Positions 63,123 through 64,000 of a stretch of 64,000 bases of DNA are shown one piece after another. Within the stretch, counting starts at the first letter, position 1. Each line of letters starts with the position of its first letter. Under the pieces are notes generated by a model. The model had not been told where the DNA came from. It did not search any database and saw nothing but the letters and a program-made list of their open reading frames with translations. Source of the DNA: Myxococcus stipitatus DSM 14675. GTDB taxonomy: Bacteria > Myxococcota > Myxococcia > Myxococcales > Myxococcaceae. Location: NCBI RefSeq assembly GCF_000331735.1, contig NC_020126.1, forward strand, positions 8,311,501-8,375,500. The letters run 5' to 3'. The position numbers and the translations under genes were made by a program.

Positions 63123-63562
63123 AGGCGGCGGTGATGGCGGGACTGGCGGGACTGCTCTTCGCGCTGGGGCTGGGCATGGGCGGCATGACGGACCCCGCGA
63201 AGGTGGTGGGTTTCCTCGATATCGCCGGGGCGTGGGACCCCAGCCTCGCCTTCGTCATGGCGGGCGCGCTGGGCACCTATGGACTCCTGCGCCAGCTCAT
63301 CGTGCGGCGCGCGAAGCCCGTGCTCGCGAAGGACTTCCCAGCGCCGCCCTCGGCGATGGTGGACGGGCGGCTCGTCGGGGGCGCGGTGCTGTTTGGCATT
63401 GGCTGGGGCCTGTCCGGTTACTGCCCGGGGCCCGCGCTGGTGTCCGCGCCGGTGGGAGGCGCCACTGTGTTGCTTTTTGTCGGGGCGATGCTGGTGGGGA
63501 TGGGTGTTTTTCGCGCCTGGGAAGTCCTCCGCGCCCCCCGAACCTCCAGCCAACCTGGTTGA
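63119..63562 (+). CDS. YeeE/YedE family membrane protein, second half-transporter
   Basis: A 147-residue membrane protein starting at GTG 63119 inside the overlap TCGTGA with the previous stop. Signature segments: LGMGGMTDPAKVVGFLDIAGAWDPSLAFVMAGAL and GIGWGLSGYCPGPALVS, with the Cys that corresponds to the partner motif. Together the two probably form a transporter of a sulphur compound such as thiosulfate, or sulphide-related species. No rhodanese or sulphur-oxidation genes are in view. Confidence 0.88.
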   Translation: MKAAVMAGLAGLLFALGLGMGGMTDPAKVVGFLDIAGAWDPSLAFVMAGALGTYGLLRQLIVRRAKPVLAKDFPAPPSAMVDGRLVGGAVLFGIGWGLSGYCPGPALVSAPVGGATVLLFVGAMLVGMGVFRAWEVLRAPRTSSQPG

Positions 63563-63744
63563 GCGGGGCACTTCTGGACTACCCGCGGGGCCCGGTGCGG
63601 GCTGGAATCGGGCGCTGCGGGGCAACTCTTCTCAGACTTCCGGGCATGTGAATTGATTGGGACATCACATCCGGGCGTTGAGTGCGTTTGCAAAGCTTTG
63701 GACGTGTCACCACGGCGAGCAGTGCTGGCTAGGATGTTTTCTCG

Positions 63745-64000
63745 ATGCCGCGCGCCGCGAATAGGTTGCTGGATGTGGACGAAGAGAGGCTCGTCCACCA
63801 GTTCCCCGGGCTGGACCGTAAGGCGATGGGTGCGTTCTTCACACCCTCGCCCCTGGTCGAACGGACGCTATCGCTCGCGATGGCGCACCTGGGAGCAGGA
63901 CCGCTCACCGTGGTTGACCCGGCCTGTGGGGCCGGGGCCTTCCTGTCAGCGGCCTCGAAACTCTGGCCCGGCGCACGCCTGTGCGGCCTGGAGCTGGACC
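63745..64000 (+). CDS. N6-adenine DNA methyltransferase-like protein, 3' end outside window
   Basis: The first 85 residues of a protein running off the window end. ATG 63745 is the first start after an in-frame TAG at 63730. It reads GAFFTPSPLVERTLSLAMAHLG, then VVDPACGAGAFLSAASKLWPGARLCGLELD. That is the typical start of gamma-class/Eco57I-type N6-adenine methyltransferases: a target-recognition-preceding FFTP segment and SAM motif I DPACGxGxFL, with the acidic residue (LELD) at the next strand. It could be an orphan methylase, part of a restriction or BREX-type system, or a protein/rRNA methylase, as the NPPY motif lies beyond the window. Confidence 0.72.
   Translation, partial: MPRAANRLLDVDEERLVHQFPGLDRKAMGAFFTPSPLVERTLSLAMAHLGAGPLTVVDPACGAGAFLSAASKLWPGARLCGLELD

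Overview
This is GC-rich, gene-dense chromosomal DNA from a myxobacterium, most likely family Myxococcaceae. The signs are a MYXO-CTERM sorting tail on a secreted protease, a Myxococcus-type DUF2378 paralogue, a Sit-type toxin/immunity pair with a double-CXXC immunity protein, many secreted lipoproteins, and two ECF sigma factors. I see no rRNA, tRNA, prophage, insertion sequence or CRISPR array. Functions are inferred from protein motifs only; no database search was run.

Layout. 1-13.6 kb: an M36 metalloprotease that begins before the window, an M23 peptidase, a DUF2378 protein, glycogen phosphorylase, a secreted lipase with a chaperone-like partner, and two tandem secreted paralogues of unknown function. 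13.7-17.5 kb: a four-gene catecholate-siderophore (petrobactin/vibriobactin-like) ABC importer behind an AT-rich Fur-box-like dyad. 17.6-31.8 kb: a beta-lactamase-fold hydrolase, an M3 peptidase, a giant Ig-like lipoprotein, a 2,4-dienoyl-CoA reductase, a U32 protein, a TyrA-chorismate mutase fusion and a dienoyl-CoA isomerase; the reductase and isomerase are both auxiliary enzymes of unsaturated fatty acid oxidation. 31.8-36.8 kb: a Sit immunity/toxin pair directly behind dnaE.

37-43 kb: a Spy-like protein, an M14 peptidase, then a four-gene operon (ECF sigma factor, zinc-type anti-sigma, caspase-like lipoprotein with a C-terminal beta-barrel-like region, Asp-tailed lipoprotein) facing a second Asp-rich lipoprotein across nested inverted repeats. 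43-50 kb: a GH88 hydrolase, a solute-binding protein, a WGR protein, an epimerase, an Eis-like acetyltransferase, a zinc-ribbon membrane protein and an FHA protein.

50.4-61.8 kb: a GspE/PilB-type ATPase, then what looks like a complete acetate module: a small membrane ORF overlapping an SSS-domain sensor kinase, an NtrC-type regulator, and an operon of porin, acs, DUF485 and actP. The gap before the porin holds two spaced dyads and a sigma-54-like -24/-12 element, so the kinase/regulator pair probably controls the operon. 61.9-64 kb: a second ECF sigma factor, a pair of YeeE/YedE half-transporters behind twin GGTGA/TCACC dyads, and the start of a probable N6-adenine DNA methyltransferase cut by the window end. 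The least described parts are the caspase/beta-barrel ECF operon and the paired-dyad operators.
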